The translations under genes were made by a program, and so were the position numbers. 64,000 nucleotides of DNA from Agrobacterium larrymoorei (GTDB taxonomy: Bacteria; Pseudomonadota; Alphaproteobacteria; Rhizobiales; Rhizobiaceae): positions 62,001 through 126,000 of the forward strand of contig NZ_JAAMFB010000031.1 in assembly GCF_013322225.1 (NCBI RefSeq), given 5' to 3'. Position 1 is the stretch's first letter. Every line of letters begins with the position of its first letter. This document shows positions 1 through 8,769 of this stretch, piece after piece. Under the pieces are notes generated by a model. That model saw only the letters and a program-made list of their open reading frames with translations, was not told the origin of the DNA and ran no database searches.

Positions 1-584
1 AGCGTCTGCCATCTCGTCTCACTGGATTCGAACGCCAGAGAGCCGATGAGCCAACGTCTGAGCGTTTCCAGTCCTTGCTGGTCGAGAAGCAGAATGGCGG
101 TCGTCAAGGCGCTGAAAAGAGCACTGATGACCACGCCTGAAAGGACAAGACGTGCCTGATTTTGCGTCGTGCCCGCATTGAGCAGAACGAAAAATGCAGC
201 AACGACCGCACCCGTAAATGCAAGTATCGGGATCATTGCCAAGGTATTATTCGGCAGCACCAGCAGACCGCAGACGACAAAAAATGCGGCGCCGCTGTTG
301 ATGCCAAGCAAGCCGGGATCTGCGAGAGGGTTTTCGGTCAATCCTTGCATGAGTGCGCCTGCCAGGCCGAGTGCTGCGCCAACGATGAGGGCGCTGAAAA
401 GGCGCGGCATGCGCATGTCAAGTACGATGTTGTGAAGTGGATTGGTTTCATCGGGGAAGATTACTGCGTGCCAGACGACGCTCCATTCGAGCGGACGCGC
501 GCCCAAAGCAAGATGCATGATGGCAGCAACGACCAATAGGAGTAGGAGTATCACGAACTGGGAGAAACGCGCAGCAGAGGGCAT
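1..584 (-). CDS. FecCD-family siderophore ABC permease (partial, C-terminus beyond window edge)
   Basis: This is the membrane permease of an iron-siderophore ABC importer. Reading the complement from the ATG at 584 gives about 194 residues with no stop up to the window edge, so the C-terminal part is missing. The N-terminus is a hydrophobic helix rich in Leu/Val, followed by a FecCD-like segment with RMPRLFSALIVGAALGLAG and GLTENPLADPGLLGINSGA, both typical of the family. More hydrophobic helices follow. The start lies 6 bases after the stop of the ATPase gene, so the two are co-transcribed. The periplasmic binding protein is not in the window and may lie further left. The exact siderophore cannot be told from sequence. 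Confidence 0.9.
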   Translation of the reverse strand, partial: MPSAARFSQFVILLLLLVVAAIMHLALGARPLEWSVVWHAVIFPDETNPLHNIVLDMRMPRLFSALIVGAALGLAGALMQGLTENPLADPGLLGINSGAAFFVVCGLLVLPNNTLAMIPILAFTGAVVAAFFVLLNAGTTQNQARLVLSGVVISALFSALTTAILLLDQQGLETLRRWLIGSLAFESSETRWQT

Positions 585-590
585 TTTACT

Positions 591-1367
591 CTACTCGCCA
601 AGCGATGACGGGATGCAAAAAGCGTTGCCGGTCGCAGTGTCCGTCAGCATTCTGGAGCGGACACCAAACACGTCCTCGATGTTGTGGTCATTGAAAACAA
701 GGTTCGTCTCACCGTGGGCAACGACCCGTCCGTCGCGCAACATCACCAGTTCGTCCGCATATCGCGCAGCCTGATTGAGATCGTGTAGAATGGCCACCAC
801 GGTCCTACCTGCTTCACGCAGAATGGAGAGAAGATCGAGCAGGCTCAACTGATTGGCGACGTCGAGATAGGTTGTCGGCTCGTCCAAGAGAATGACCGGC
901 GCATCCTGCGCCAGTGTCATGGCGATCCAAGCGCGCTGTAACTGTCCTCCTGACAGGCTTGAAAGCGGGCGGTCGAGCAATGCCTCGACCCGGCACAGCG
1001 AAGCGGCGCGAGTGACGGCGTCCTCATCTTGCCGGGACCAACCGCCGAGCCAGTTGCGCCAGGGAAAGCGCCCCTGGGTCAGTAACTCGCGGACATTCAA
1101 CCCCTCAGGCTGTTGCGTGTGTTGTGGAAGGAAGGACACCAAACGCGCAAAGTCCCGCCTTGAATAGGATGAGATGCTTCGTTGTCCCAGTGCGACGTCT
1201 CCGCTTCTGGCGCGAACTGTCCCCGCTATCGTGCCAAGAAGTGTGGACTTGCCGGAACCGTTGGGGCCGATCAAGGCGGTGAACCGACGTTCCGCAATCT
1301 GCAGGTCTATTCCACGCAGGACATGCACGTTGCCGTGATACACATGTAAATCGCTTATCGAGAACAT
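591..1367 (-). CDS. Siderophore ABC transporter ATP-binding protein (FecE/FhuC type)
   Basis: This is the ATPase that powers ferric-siderophore import. The 258-residue protein has the Walker A motif GPNGSGKST (residues 34-42), a Q-loop at about 81-82, the ABC signature LSGGQ (138-142) and Walker B VILLDEP (158-164), with a switch His near LHD further on. Length and motif spacing fit the FecE/FhuC/BtuD subfamily. It is followed after 6 bases by the FecCD permease and is divergent from a TonB-dependent receptor, which together form an iron-uptake locus. Expression is probably iron-controlled through the shared intergenic region. I did not find a convincing Irr, RirA or Fur box by eye. Confidence 0.93.
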   Translation of the reverse strand: MFSISDLHVYHGNVHVLRGIDLQIAERRFTALIGPNGSGKSTLLGTIAGTVRARSGDVALGQRSISSYSRRDFARLVSFLPQHTQQPEGLNVRELLTQGRFPWRNWLGGWSRQDEDAVTRAASLCRVEALLDRPLSSLSGGQLQRAWIAMTLAQDAPVILLDEPTTYLDVANQLSLLDLLSILREAGRTVVAILHDLNQAARYADELVMLRDGRVVAHGETNLVFNDHNIEDVFGVRSRMLTDTATGNAFCIPSSLGE

Positions 1368-1458
1368 CTAGGTTTAATCCGCTCGCCGGTGAACATCGAC
1401 GGAAACATGGAGCTCTATTGGGTAGGCGACCTGTAACACCGGACCATGAACCTCACGC

Positions 1459-1494
1459 AACGCTAAAAGTGTAACGAGACACTTTAGCGTTTTT
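1459..1494. promoter_or_regulatory. Inverted repeat in the divergent siderophore promoter region
   Basis: Arms at 1459-1472 and 1479-1491 are complementary, 13 pairs with one bulged A, around a 6-base loop, and the plus strand continues with a T-run to 1494. The shape is that of a rho-independent terminator reading right, but no gene ends here. It sits between the ATPase start (1367) and the receptor start (1592), so it could be an attenuator, an operator or the end of a short RNA. The structure is seen directly; its role is inference. Confidence 0.5.
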
Positions 1495-1591
1495 CCAGAA
1501 GTGCATCACGTGTTAGTGACGCCCATCTTTGTTGACCGGCACTGTCATGTTTATGCAGTCAGGTCAAGTATCATGTCGGGGTCGGGGTCCA

Positions 1592-3763
1592 ATGCGTAAA
1601 CGTTTCAAAGTCGCCAACAGAGGTTTGTTTTGCTCTTCAGCAGCGCTCAGCGTTGCTGCTTTCGCTTTGACGGGTGCATTTGGACATGATGTTTTCGCTC
1701 AGGAAAGTGGCGGGGCTACCCTTCTGGAGACCATCGTCGTCAAAGGAGCGCGCGCTTCGACCGCTCCCATCGAAGGTTATGTAGCAAGCACAAGCAGCAG
1801 CGGCACGAAGACTGACACACCCATCCTGCAGACCCCTCAGTCGCTTTCCGTTGTCTCCGCGACCGAAATCAAGGATCGCGATGCCCGGACGCTGGCGGAG
1901 GTGCTTTCCTACACTCCAAGCTTTACCGCCCAACCACGAAACTTCTCACGCGTCGCGGACCGGTTTCGGATCAGAGGTTTCGATGTAGAGCCCGGAACTG
2001 GAGGCCTGCTGCGTGACGGAATGCGTCTTCAGAATAATTCCTACGACGGCACGCAGGAACCGTTCGGTCTTGAGCGGGTCGACGTTGTGCGAGGAGCGTC
2101 TTCGGTTCTTTACGGCCAGCTTTCCCCTGGTGGTTTCATCAATGGCGTCAGCAAGCGCCCGACTGATGAACCGCTTCGAGAAGTCGGTATCGAGGGTGGA
2201 CTTCATAAGCGCAAACAGTTCACGGCCGATGTCAGTGATGCGATAACCGAAACTTTGTCTTACCGTTTGACGATGATGGGACGAGATAGCGACACGAATG
2301 TCGATTACATCAACGACAATCGTTTTTATATAGCGCCCGCGCTGGCGTGGAATCCAGACGATGATACATCACTAAACGTCCTCGGCTTCTATCAGCACAG
2401 CAGCACACGTTTTCCCGCTCCGCTACCTTACCAGCTCACCGAAGGGATCGGAAACGGGCCATTTTTCGTTGGAAGGGATACATTCATCGGCGAGCCGAAT
2501 TACGACCGTATGGCGAGCGACATGAGTGCAATTGGCTACGAATTCACCCACCGGTTCGATAACGATCTGCGTTTTTCGTCGAAATCACGTTACTACGAAT
2601 CGGATCTGGATTGGCGCTATCTTATGGCGCAGACCACGCCGGCTGCTATCAACAACGCAGCGACGACCGGCATTCTTGCCCGCCAACATAGCGACCGGCA
2701 TGACCGCGCAAAGGGCTTTACACATGATATGAATGTGGAGTTCGACATTGAGACTGGTCCTCTAAACCACTCCTTCGTCGCCGGTTACGATTATTACGAC
2801 ACCACGTATGATTCAGATAATTTCCGTGCCGCCGTCACATCGATCGATCTGAATAATCCAGTTTACGGGACAGGCGTTGTCGTCAACCGAAGCTTAAATC
2901 GAGGTGGCAAGACATCGACGATTCAGCACGGCATCTACCTTCAGGACAAGATCAACTTCCAGGAACATTGGAACGTGCTTCTTGGATTGCGGCATGACTG
3001 GGCGGATCAGGAATTCACAGCGCACAGAACCGGACAGACTGTGGCTCGTGACAACCAGAAAACGACATGGCGTGCGGGTCTGGTCTACGAGGCAGACAAT
3101 GGTCTGGCTCCTTACATCAGCTATGCCCAATCCTTCTTTCCGGTGTCCATTGCAGACTACACCAACGCAATAAATTTCGATCCCACGACCGGCGAGCAGA
3201 TCGAAGCAGGTATCCGCTACCAGCCTGTCGGCACAGACATGCTTTTCAGTGCAGCGATATATCAGTTGACGCAGGATAATGTGGTGTCCGCCAATCTTCT
3301 TGGCGAACTGACCCAGATCGGTCAGCAGCGCTCTCGCGGATTAGAATTGGAAGCAAAGGCGGACCTTACCGCCTATCTGACCATGGTCGCGTCCTACGCC
3401 TATACGGATGCCAGAATCACCAGGAGCGAAGTTGCGACCGAAATCGGTCGGCGTAGCGAGAACACACCTTATCATCAGGCCGCTCTGTGGATGACCTATG
3501 ATCTTGCTCAAGTCGGCATCGAAGGCTTGAGTGTAGGCGGCGGCGTTCGCTACAACGGAACGACCCGCGCCTCCGGTATCGACCGCTCGATCCCAGGCTA
3601 TACTCTGGTGGATGCGCTGGTCCGTTACGATGTGAACGAGAACGTTTCGGTGTCGGTCAATGCGACCAACTTGTTCGGCAAGGATTATGCTAACTGTGAA
3701 TTTGCGATCTGCCGTTACGGTGATGGTCGCGAAGTCATGGCTTCTCTCCGCGTCAAGTGGTAA
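1592..3763 (+). CDS. TonB-dependent siderophore receptor
   Basis: This is an outer-membrane gated beta-barrel that imports a ferric siderophore using TonB energy. The ATG at 1592 is preferred over upstream TTG/ATG codons because it starts a clean signal peptide (basic MRKRFK, then a hydrophobic stretch, cleavage near AFAL...VFAQ) after a G-rich ribosome site. The 723-residue product has a TonB-box-like ETIVV near residue 46. A plug domain follows at roughly 70-190 (QTPQSLSVVSATEI, then RGFDV, DGMR, ERVDVVRGASSVLYG, SPGGFIN). The barrel ends in the aromatic strand MASLRVKW, a normal outer-membrane terminus. It resembles the FhuA/FoxA/FpvA group. The ligand is not predictable. The adjacent ABC permease and ATPase probably complete the route. 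Confidence 0.95.
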   Translation: MRKRFKVANRGLFCSSAALSVAAFALTGAFGHDVFAQESGGATLLETIVVKGARASTAPIEGYVASTSSSGTKTDTPILQTPQSLSVVSATEIKDRDARTLAEVLSYTPSFTAQPRNFSRVADRFRIRGFDVEPGTGGLLRDGMRLQNNSYDGTQEPFGLERVDVVRGASSVLYGQLSPGGFINGVSKRPTDEPLREVGIEGGLHKRKQFTADVSDAITETLSYRLTMMGRDSDTNVDYINDNRFYIAPALAWNPDDDTSLNVLGFYQHSSTRFPAPLPYQLTEGIGNGPFFVGRDTFIGEPNYDRMASDMSAIGYEFTHRFDNDLRFSSKSRYYESDLDWRYLMAQTTPAAINNAATTGILARQHSDRHDRAKGFTHDMNVEFDIETGPLNHSFVAGYDYYDTTYDSDNFRAAVTSIDLNNPVYGTGVVVNRSLNRGGKTSTIQHGIYLQDKINFQEHWNVLLGLRHDWADQEFTAHRTGQTVARDNQKTTWRAGLVYEADNGLAPYISYAQSFFPVSIADYTNAINFDPTTGEQIEAGIRYQPVGTDMLFSAAIYQLTQDNVVSANLLGELTQIGQQRSRGLELEAKADLTAYLTMVASYAYTDARITRSEVATEIGRRSENTPYHQAALWMTYDLAQVGIEGLSVGGGVRYNGTTRASGIDRSIPGYTLVDALVRYDVNENVSVSVNATNLFGKDYANCEFAICRYGDGREVMASLRVKW

Positions 3764-3814
3764 TTGACCACAGCGGAAAGTCTGGCGTATCGGCTTATCC
3801 TAAGCTTTCGAAGG

Positions 3815-5170
3815 CTAAGCCAAGCTGTTCTGGAACTTCGCGAGGATCGACAGTCCTCGTGAAAGTTCTTCGAAGGAAGGGCCTCCCAGGCATAAGCGTA
3901 TTCCGCTGTTGCCGTCCTCCCTGTTTGCTCGCACTGCATCGGGCGGAGTTACGTGTATGCCCATCATTTCAGCTGAAGAAGCAAAAGCTTCTGCTTCCAA
4001 ATGCGGCATGGGTAACCAAGCATGAAAAGCTGACGGATCGGTGAGGATATCTCTTCCAGCCATAAGTGACGAAACAAGCTCAACCCTGCGGCTTGCCTCG
4101 GCCCTCAACGACACGCGCGTCGCCTCAACGATTCCGCTCGTAAACCACTCTTCCAGCAAGGCATAATCTACAGGCGAGGCAGCCAGCGGGAGGATTTGTA
4201 ACGCCACCTCAGCCACACTTGTCCACTTTGAAGGAAGAACCAGCACACCGAGCCTTAGACCTGGGGTCATGGTTTTAGACAGACTCGTGACATGGAAAAC
4301 GTGATCCGGAGCCAACGCGACAAGAGGCGGACGTTCAGGAGCGGCACCGAGCGTATAAACACCGTCTTCAACGATGGGGACATCGCGCTTACGGCATATC
4401 TCGACGATCTCGCGTCTGCGCGTAATGCTCATCGAAACAGTTGTGGGGTTGTGGAGAGTGGGAGTGACATAGACCAGTCGTCGACGCCCACTATTGCTTT
4501 CCCTGTCCAAAATGCGTGCAAGATCCTCGGGGATCATCCCCTCCGAGTCCATGTCCACGCCTTCGACCGGATGTCCTCTGTAACGCGCAAGAGCAATTGC
4601 ACCCGAGTAACTCAGTCGCTCCGTTACGATGAGACCTTTTCCGCCGCACAAGGTGTCGAAAGCCAACCATAACGCCTGCTGTCCACTGCCAGCGAGAATG
4701 ATCCGGCTCGGATCGGCGACAATACCAAGAGTTTCCAGCCACCGTCCGAGGATTCGGCGGTGTGCATCATGCCCGGCAAGAGGTGGTCGCAGGTGAACAT
4801 GTTGCGCATCTATCTTGTTCGCTATGGTCGATAGACTTCTGGCCAGGAGCCTATCACTCAGCATCGGCGGTATGGCATTGACAGACAAGTCGATAATTCG
4901 CCGGTTCTCCGACTGCAATACCGCGACGAAGGTGCCTCTACCCTTTACGCTTCGCGCAAGCCCGCGACGTTCCAGCATTGCGTAAGCCTTGGTAACAGTC
5001 CCGACCCCCAGACCTAACTCCCACGCCAATTCTCTATGGGGAGGGAGCCTGTCGCCACCCGTCAAAAGCCCTGAAAGAATATCTTCTGACAGTGCTTCCA
5101 GCAGCCGGGTGGACGGAGTGACATTTCCGTCAGCGAGACGCGCCTTCCATGGAGACTTTAGACGCATCAA
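3815..5170 (-). CDS. MocR-type regulator: GntR DNA-binding domain fused to aminotransferase-like domain
   Basis: This 451-residue protein is a PLP-binding transcription factor of the MocR/PdxR group. Residues about 20-85 form a GntR winged helix (GDRLPPHRELAWELGLGVGTVTK). The rest is a fold-type I aminotransferase domain with HNPT (240-243), the PLP-phenol Asp in VEDGVY (about D269) and the Schiff-base Lys in SLSK (K299). Because the PLP residues are kept, it probably senses PLP or an amino compound. It ends close to the convergent receptor gene and starts downstream of the LLM-monooxygenase operon. A direct repeat lies just upstream (5209-5228), as expected for autoregulating MocR proteins. 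The regulon is unknown. Confidence 0.93.
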   Translation of the reverse strand: MMRLKSPWKARLADGNVTPSTRLLEALSEDILSGLLTGGDRLPPHRELAWELGLGVGTVTKAYAMLERRGLARSVKGRGTFVAVLQSENRRIIDLSVNAIPPMLSDRLLARSLSTIANKIDAQHVHLRPPLAGHDAHRRILGRWLETLGIVADPSRIILAGSGQQALWLAFDTLCGGKGLIVTERLSYSGAIALARYRGHPVEGVDMDSEGMIPEDLARILDRESNSGRRRLVYVTPTLHNPTTVSMSITRRREIVEICRKRDVPIVEDGVYTLGAAPERPPLVALAPDHVFHVTSLSKTMTPGLRLGVLVLPSKWTSVAEVALQILPLAASPVDYALLEEWFTSGIVEATRVSLRAEASRRVELVSSLMAGRDILTDPSAFHAWLPMPHLEAEAFASSAEMMGIHVTPPDAVRANREDGNSGIRLCLGGPSFEELSRGLSILAKFQNSLA

Positions 5171-5208
5171 TCTTTCCTGTTAGCGGCGACCATCGAATTG
5201 CATGTTCA

Positions 5209-5228
5209 CCTGTATAAATATCCTGTAT
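5209..5228. promoter_or_regulatory. Direct repeat upstream of the mocR-type gene (candidate operator)
   Basis: The heptamer CCTGTAT occurs at 5209-5215 and again at 5222-5228, 13 bases apart, within an AT-rich stretch about 40-60 bases upstream of the MocR-type start. Members of this regulator family are known to bind direct repeats. The repeat is visible; binding is inferred. Confidence 0.35.
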
Positions 5229-5296
5229 TTCTACGGCGGAAATGCCGAGCAACGCCAGCAGTAGATCATCGCTGGGAGCTGTCATTCTTTCGAGAA

Positions 5297-5316
5297 GCCG
5301 GCCTTTTCAAAGCCGG
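5297..5316 (-). terminator. Hairpin after the LLM monooxygenase gene
   Basis: Complementary arms CCGGC (5298-5302) and GCCGG (5312-5316) form a short hairpin just past the stop of the last gene of the minus-strand operon. A proper T-run is lacking, so termination may be weak or factor-dependent. Confidence 0.35.
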
Positions 5317-5320
5317 GAGA

Positions 5321-6616
5321 TTACAGCGATGGCCTGGCGAGCCCCAGATGGTCTCGCAGCGTCGAGCCGCTATATTCAGTGCGGAACAGTCCACGTTCCT
5401 GCAGGATTGGCACGACCATTTTAGTGAAGTCCTCGAGACCGTCCGGGAAAAATGGCGGCATGACGTTGAAGCCATCGGCAGCGCGTGTTTCGAACCATTC
5501 CTGTATGCGGTCGGCAACCTCGACCGGAGTTCCAAGCACGATGTGATGTCCACGTCCCGCAGCGACACGCAGTGCCAATTGCCGGATCGTCAGATTTTCC
5601 CGGCGGGCGAGGGCGGTCAACAATTCGGCTCTGCTGCGTAGTTGGTCGGAAATCGGAAGATCGGGCAGAGGGCCGTCCGGATCGTAATCCGAAAGCGTAT
5701 GACCGATGCGTTCTTCGAGAAGAGGCATAGCGCTTTTCAGATCCGTCCATTGGTCAAGCTCAGCCAGCTTTTCTGCTGCTTCTTTGGACGTTCTGCCTAT
5801 AACCGGGAGAAATCCGGGCATGACGGCAACATCATCCGGTTGCCGACCAAATTTCTCGACGCGTGCCTTGAGGCTCTTGTAAAAGGCCTGGGCTTCCGCA
5901 AGACTTTGTTGAGCGGTAAATACAACGTCGGCTGTGCGGGCGGCAAGATCTTGTCCTGGACCGGACGACCCAGCCTGGATCAGGATTGGATGCCCCTGTG
6001 GCGAGCGAGGGATGTTGAGAGGACCCTTGACCGAGTAATACTTACCCTTGTGGTCAAGAACATGAACCTTGCCTGGGTCGGCATAGATCCCGTTTTCCTT
6101 ATCCTTGATGAAGGCATCGTCATCCCAGCTATCCCACAGCCCGCGGACGACATCGACAAACTCTTCAGCAACAGCATAACGTTCGTCGTGTTCGGGATGG
6201 GACTTGGCAAAATTATTGGCAGTGCGTGCATAGGAGGTCGTAACGATGTTCCAGGCGGCGCGTCCGTGGCTGAGGTGGTCTATCGATGAAAAGGCCCGTG
6301 CCGTGTGATAGGGCTCGCCATAGGTGGTGGATGCGGTGGCCGCCAGGCCGATTTTATCGGTGACGAGCGCCAGCGCGGAAAGCAGTGTCAGGGGCTCGAA
6401 ACGGGCAATGGTAGACGGGTGCGCATCGACCCCGCTTGTCAGACCATCGGCCAGAAAAACCATGTCGAACTTAGCCTGCTCCGCCAGTTGCGAAACCCGG
6501 CGAAGCAGGTCGAAATTTTCGCTGCCTGCCTCTGCATTTGGATGTCGCCAGCCCGACACGTGATGACCGGCACCCTGAAGGAACAGACCGAGGTGAATTT
6601 GTCGCTTGGCACTCAT
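5321..6616 (-). CDS. LLM-class flavin-dependent monooxygenase (NtaA/SnaA/DszA family)
   Basis: This is a two-component flavin monooxygenase that uses reduced FMN supplied by a separate reductase. The start MSAKRQIHLGLFLQGAGHH, the following GWRHPNA and the block FDMVFLADG are typical of the NtaA/SnaA/DszA (SoxA) branch of bacterial luciferase-like enzymes. Further family blocks are FEPLTLLSALA and WNIVTTS. I chose ATG 6616 (431 residues). A TTG at 6634 overlapping the previous stop would add six residues. It is the last gene of the importer - MmgE/PrpD - LLM operon. Relatives attack aminocarboxylates, sulfonates or organosulfur compounds. No flavin reductase is seen nearby, and the substrate is unknown. 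Confidence 0.9.
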   Translation of the reverse strand: MSAKRQIHLGLFLQGAGHHVSGWRHPNAEAGSENFDLLRRVSQLAEQAKFDMVFLADGLTSGVDAHPSTIARFEPLTLLSALALVTDKIGLAATASTTYGEPYHTARAFSSIDHLSHGRAAWNIVTTSYARTANNFAKSHPEHDERYAVAEEFVDVVRGLWDSWDDDAFIKDKENGIYADPGKVHVLDHKGKYYSVKGPLNIPRSPQGHPILIQAGSSGPGQDLAARTADVVFTAQQSLAEAQAFYKSLKARVEKFGRQPDDVAVMPGFLPVIGRTSKEAAEKLAELDQWTDLKSAMPLLEERIGHTLSDYDPDGPLPDLPISDQLRSRAELLTALARRENLTIRQLALRVAAGRGHHIVLGTPVEVADRIQEWFETRAADGFNVMPPFFPDGLEDFTKMVVPILQERGLFRTEYSGSTLRDHLGLARPSL

Positions 6617-6630
6617 GGCGAAGTCTTTCG

Positions 6631-7971
6631 TCAAACGGAGTTCTGATTGAGCAGCGATAGGAGGCGTGCAAGATCTGCCTCGTTCGTCATGCTGCGGACG
6701 AGATCTGGAACATCTTCAAATGCCGGGTTTCCGGCCGTTGCGCCTTGGAATTTTGGGGTAGGATCTGAAACGCCGGGCAGTCCATCGAAACGCCTCGTGA
6801 TTTTTGTCCCGTCTTTAAGCGCCACATCGAGAACGACAAATCGGGTCTTTGGGTCGTTCGACATTCGTGGCGCCGTTTCATCGTGATGGCGTGTGGCAAG
6901 TGCCGCGAGTTTCATGATGCGGTCTTCCACCGGCCTTTCATCGAAGTGATCGAGCCTCACAGCCCCATCCATCAAAGCAGCAGCAAAGACATATTCAGGA
7001 CTGAATCGGGCTTCGATCCCATTGGTCGGCTTCGTCACCACCAAAGCTGCATCCGCACCGGGTGGGTAGGTGAAGGTTATCGCCTCGACCTGATCCGCGT
7101 CCAAGCCTTCACGATTGAGTTCTATCCCCAGAGACGCGACCGGGTGGCTTGCCGTGCAGCAGGGATAAGCTTTCAGTGTAAGTCCGGGTGATACGATCTG
7201 CCAGGGCGCGCCCCAGTTCTTGACCGCCAGATCTGGCTTTCCGACGTCAAAAGCGAAGGCGGAATGGAAGCCGACAGGATTATCCAGAAAGTCGGGCGCA
7301 CCGCTAAATCCTGCCATGGCCAATCTTGCGGCAAGCAGACCGGAACGTGCCGCCATTCCGGCGTGATACGGTTTTGCGTCGAAGCCAAACTGTAGCCGCA
7401 GGCCCGCAGCCTGAGTCGCTCCCAAGCCGAGTGCGATTTTTGTATGGGCGACGGACGCACCCGTCAGGTGGCAGATTGCAGCGGCAACCCCAATCGGGCC
7501 GAGCGTTGCCGTGGCATGAAAACCATTTTCGTAGTGTCGCGATCCGAGCGACAGCCCCACGCGAGCCATAGCCTCAACCCCGACGGCATAAGATGCGACG
7601 AAATCTTCCGCGCGCACCTCTTGTTCGGCGGCAAATGCGAGCAAAGCCGGGATAATAACGGTCGTGGGATGACCCCGCACACTTGAATGGACATCGTCAT
7701 AGTCCAGCACATGACCCGCATATCCGTTAATGACCGATGCCGTTAGAGGATCGGTCTTCCGTTCCTGACCGATGACAATGGCATGACCCGGCAGATTTCC
7801 ACCTAGTGCCTCCGCTAGAATGGCAATCGTGCGGTCTTTGGCCCCTGCAATCGCACAGGCTAGAAAATCGATGATCGCTGTGCGTGCAGCCTCCATTGCT
7901 GGAGCATCACCACGTGGGTCGGATGTTACGACCGCATTGGCAAGGGCGGTGGTGAGGGGAGCATAGGTCAT
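6631..7971 (-). CDS. MmgE/PrpD family protein
   Basis: The 446-residue product belongs to the MmgE/PrpD fold (2-methylcitrate dehydratase, cis-aconitate decarboxylase and related enzymes). Family marks are DFLACAIAGA, the block NGYAGHVLDYDDVHSSVRGHPTTV written here only in part (GHVLDYDDVH), HATATLGPIGVAAA and KAYPCCTASHP. The reading frame extends further upstream, but ATG 7971 lies two bases after the ATPase stop and gives the normal family length. It is translationally linked to the importer genes before it and the LLM monooxygenase after it. Many PrpD-family members in such operons have unknown substrates. A hydro-lyase or decarboxylase acting on the imported compound is inferred. Confidence 0.9.
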   Translation of the reverse strand: MTYAPLTTALANAVVTSDPRGDAPAMEAARTAIIDFLACAIAGAKDRTIAILAEALGGNLPGHAIVIGQERKTDPLTASVINGYAGHVLDYDDVHSSVRGHPTTVIIPALLAFAAEQEVRAEDFVASYAVGVEAMARVGLSLGSRHYENGFHATATLGPIGVAAAICHLTGASVAHTKIALGLGATQAAGLRLQFGFDAKPYHAGMAARSGLLAARLAMAGFSGAPDFLDNPVGFHSAFAFDVGKPDLAVKNWGAPWQIVSPGLTLKAYPCCTASHPVASLGIELNREGLDADQVEAITFTYPPGADAALVVTKPTNGIEARFSPEYVFAAALMDGAVRLDHFDERPVEDRIMKLAALATRHHDETAPRMSNDPKTRFVVLDVALKDGTKITRRFDGLPGVSDPTPKFQGATAGNPAFEDVPDLVRSMTNEADLARLLSLLNQNSV

Positions 7972-7972
7972 G

Positions 7973-8758
7973 TCAGATGCCTTCGCCGTCTCGTACTGCA
8001 CGTCCGCCTGAAAGACCTCCCACAAACTGCCGAATGCGCGGATTTTCGGAAGCATGAAAAATCTGCTGTGGTGAACCATGATCCACGATTCGACCGTTCT
8101 CGGTGAAGACGACCGTATCACTGATCTCTTCGGCAAAACGCATTTCGTGTGTGACGAGAATGCTTGTCATGCCATCGCGGATCAGATCGCGGATGACCCA
8201 CAGGACTTCGCCCACCGTCTCAGGATCGAGCGCCGATGTCACCTCATCGAACAGTACGAGTTCCGGTTTCATGGCAAGGGCGCGGGCAATCGCGACACGC
8301 TGCTGCTGGCCGCCCGACAGTTGTCCCGGATAGGCTTCGGCCTTTTCCGAAAGCCGTACTTTTTCCAGCAGCTCGCGTGCGAGCTTGACGGTCGCGGAGC
8401 GGTCCCCACCCAAAATGCGTGTCGGTGCCAACACGATATTGTCGAGCACGGTCAGATGCGGAAAGAGATTATATTGCTGAAAAACAATGCCGACGCGCTT
8501 GCGCAGATTGATCCGCTCGCTCTCCTTCGTCAACTGATCCACCCGCGTACCATCCACGGTGATCCTGCCTTTCTGAGGCGTGACCAATGCGTTGATACAG
8601 CGCAGAAGCGTCGACTTGCCCGAGCCAGACGGGCCGATAATCGAAACGGCGTCGCCCTTGTTCACGGTGAGATCAATGCCTTTGAGAACATCTGTCTGCC
8701 CGAAGGACAGATGGACGTCTTCCAACTTCACGATCGCCGTATTTGCGGATGTGTTCAT
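7973..8758 (-). CDS. Polar amino-acid-type ABC transporter ATP-binding protein (GlnQ/HisP family)
   Basis: This cytoplasmic ATPase of 261 residues belongs to the amino-acid importer class. Walker A is GPSGSGKST, the Q-loop region reads [12 protein letters not shown], the signature is [17 protein letters not shown] and Walker B is LVLFDEVTSALDPE, followed by VTHEMRFA. All are diagnostic of the GlnQ/HisP group. In Walker B the usual Pro of DEPTS is Val (DEVTS), a variant found in some members of the group. It lies third in order after two permeases and before MmgE/PrpD. The substrate of such systems is often not an amino acid when catabolic enzymes follow. Confidence 0.94.
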   Translation of the reverse strand: MNTSANTAIVKLEDVHLSFGQTDVLKGIDLTVNKGDAVSIIGPSGSGKSTLLRCINALVTPQKGRITVDGTRVDQLTKESERINLRKRVGIVFQQYNLFPHLTVLDNIVLAPTRILGGDRSATVKLARELLEKVRLSEKAEAYPGQLSGGQQQRVAIARALAMKPELVLFDEVTSALDPETVGEVLWVIRDLIRDGMTSILVTHEMRFAEEISDTVVFTENGRIVDHGSPQQIFHASENPRIRQFVGGLSGGRAVRDGEGI

Positions 8759-8769
8759 AACAATGTCCT

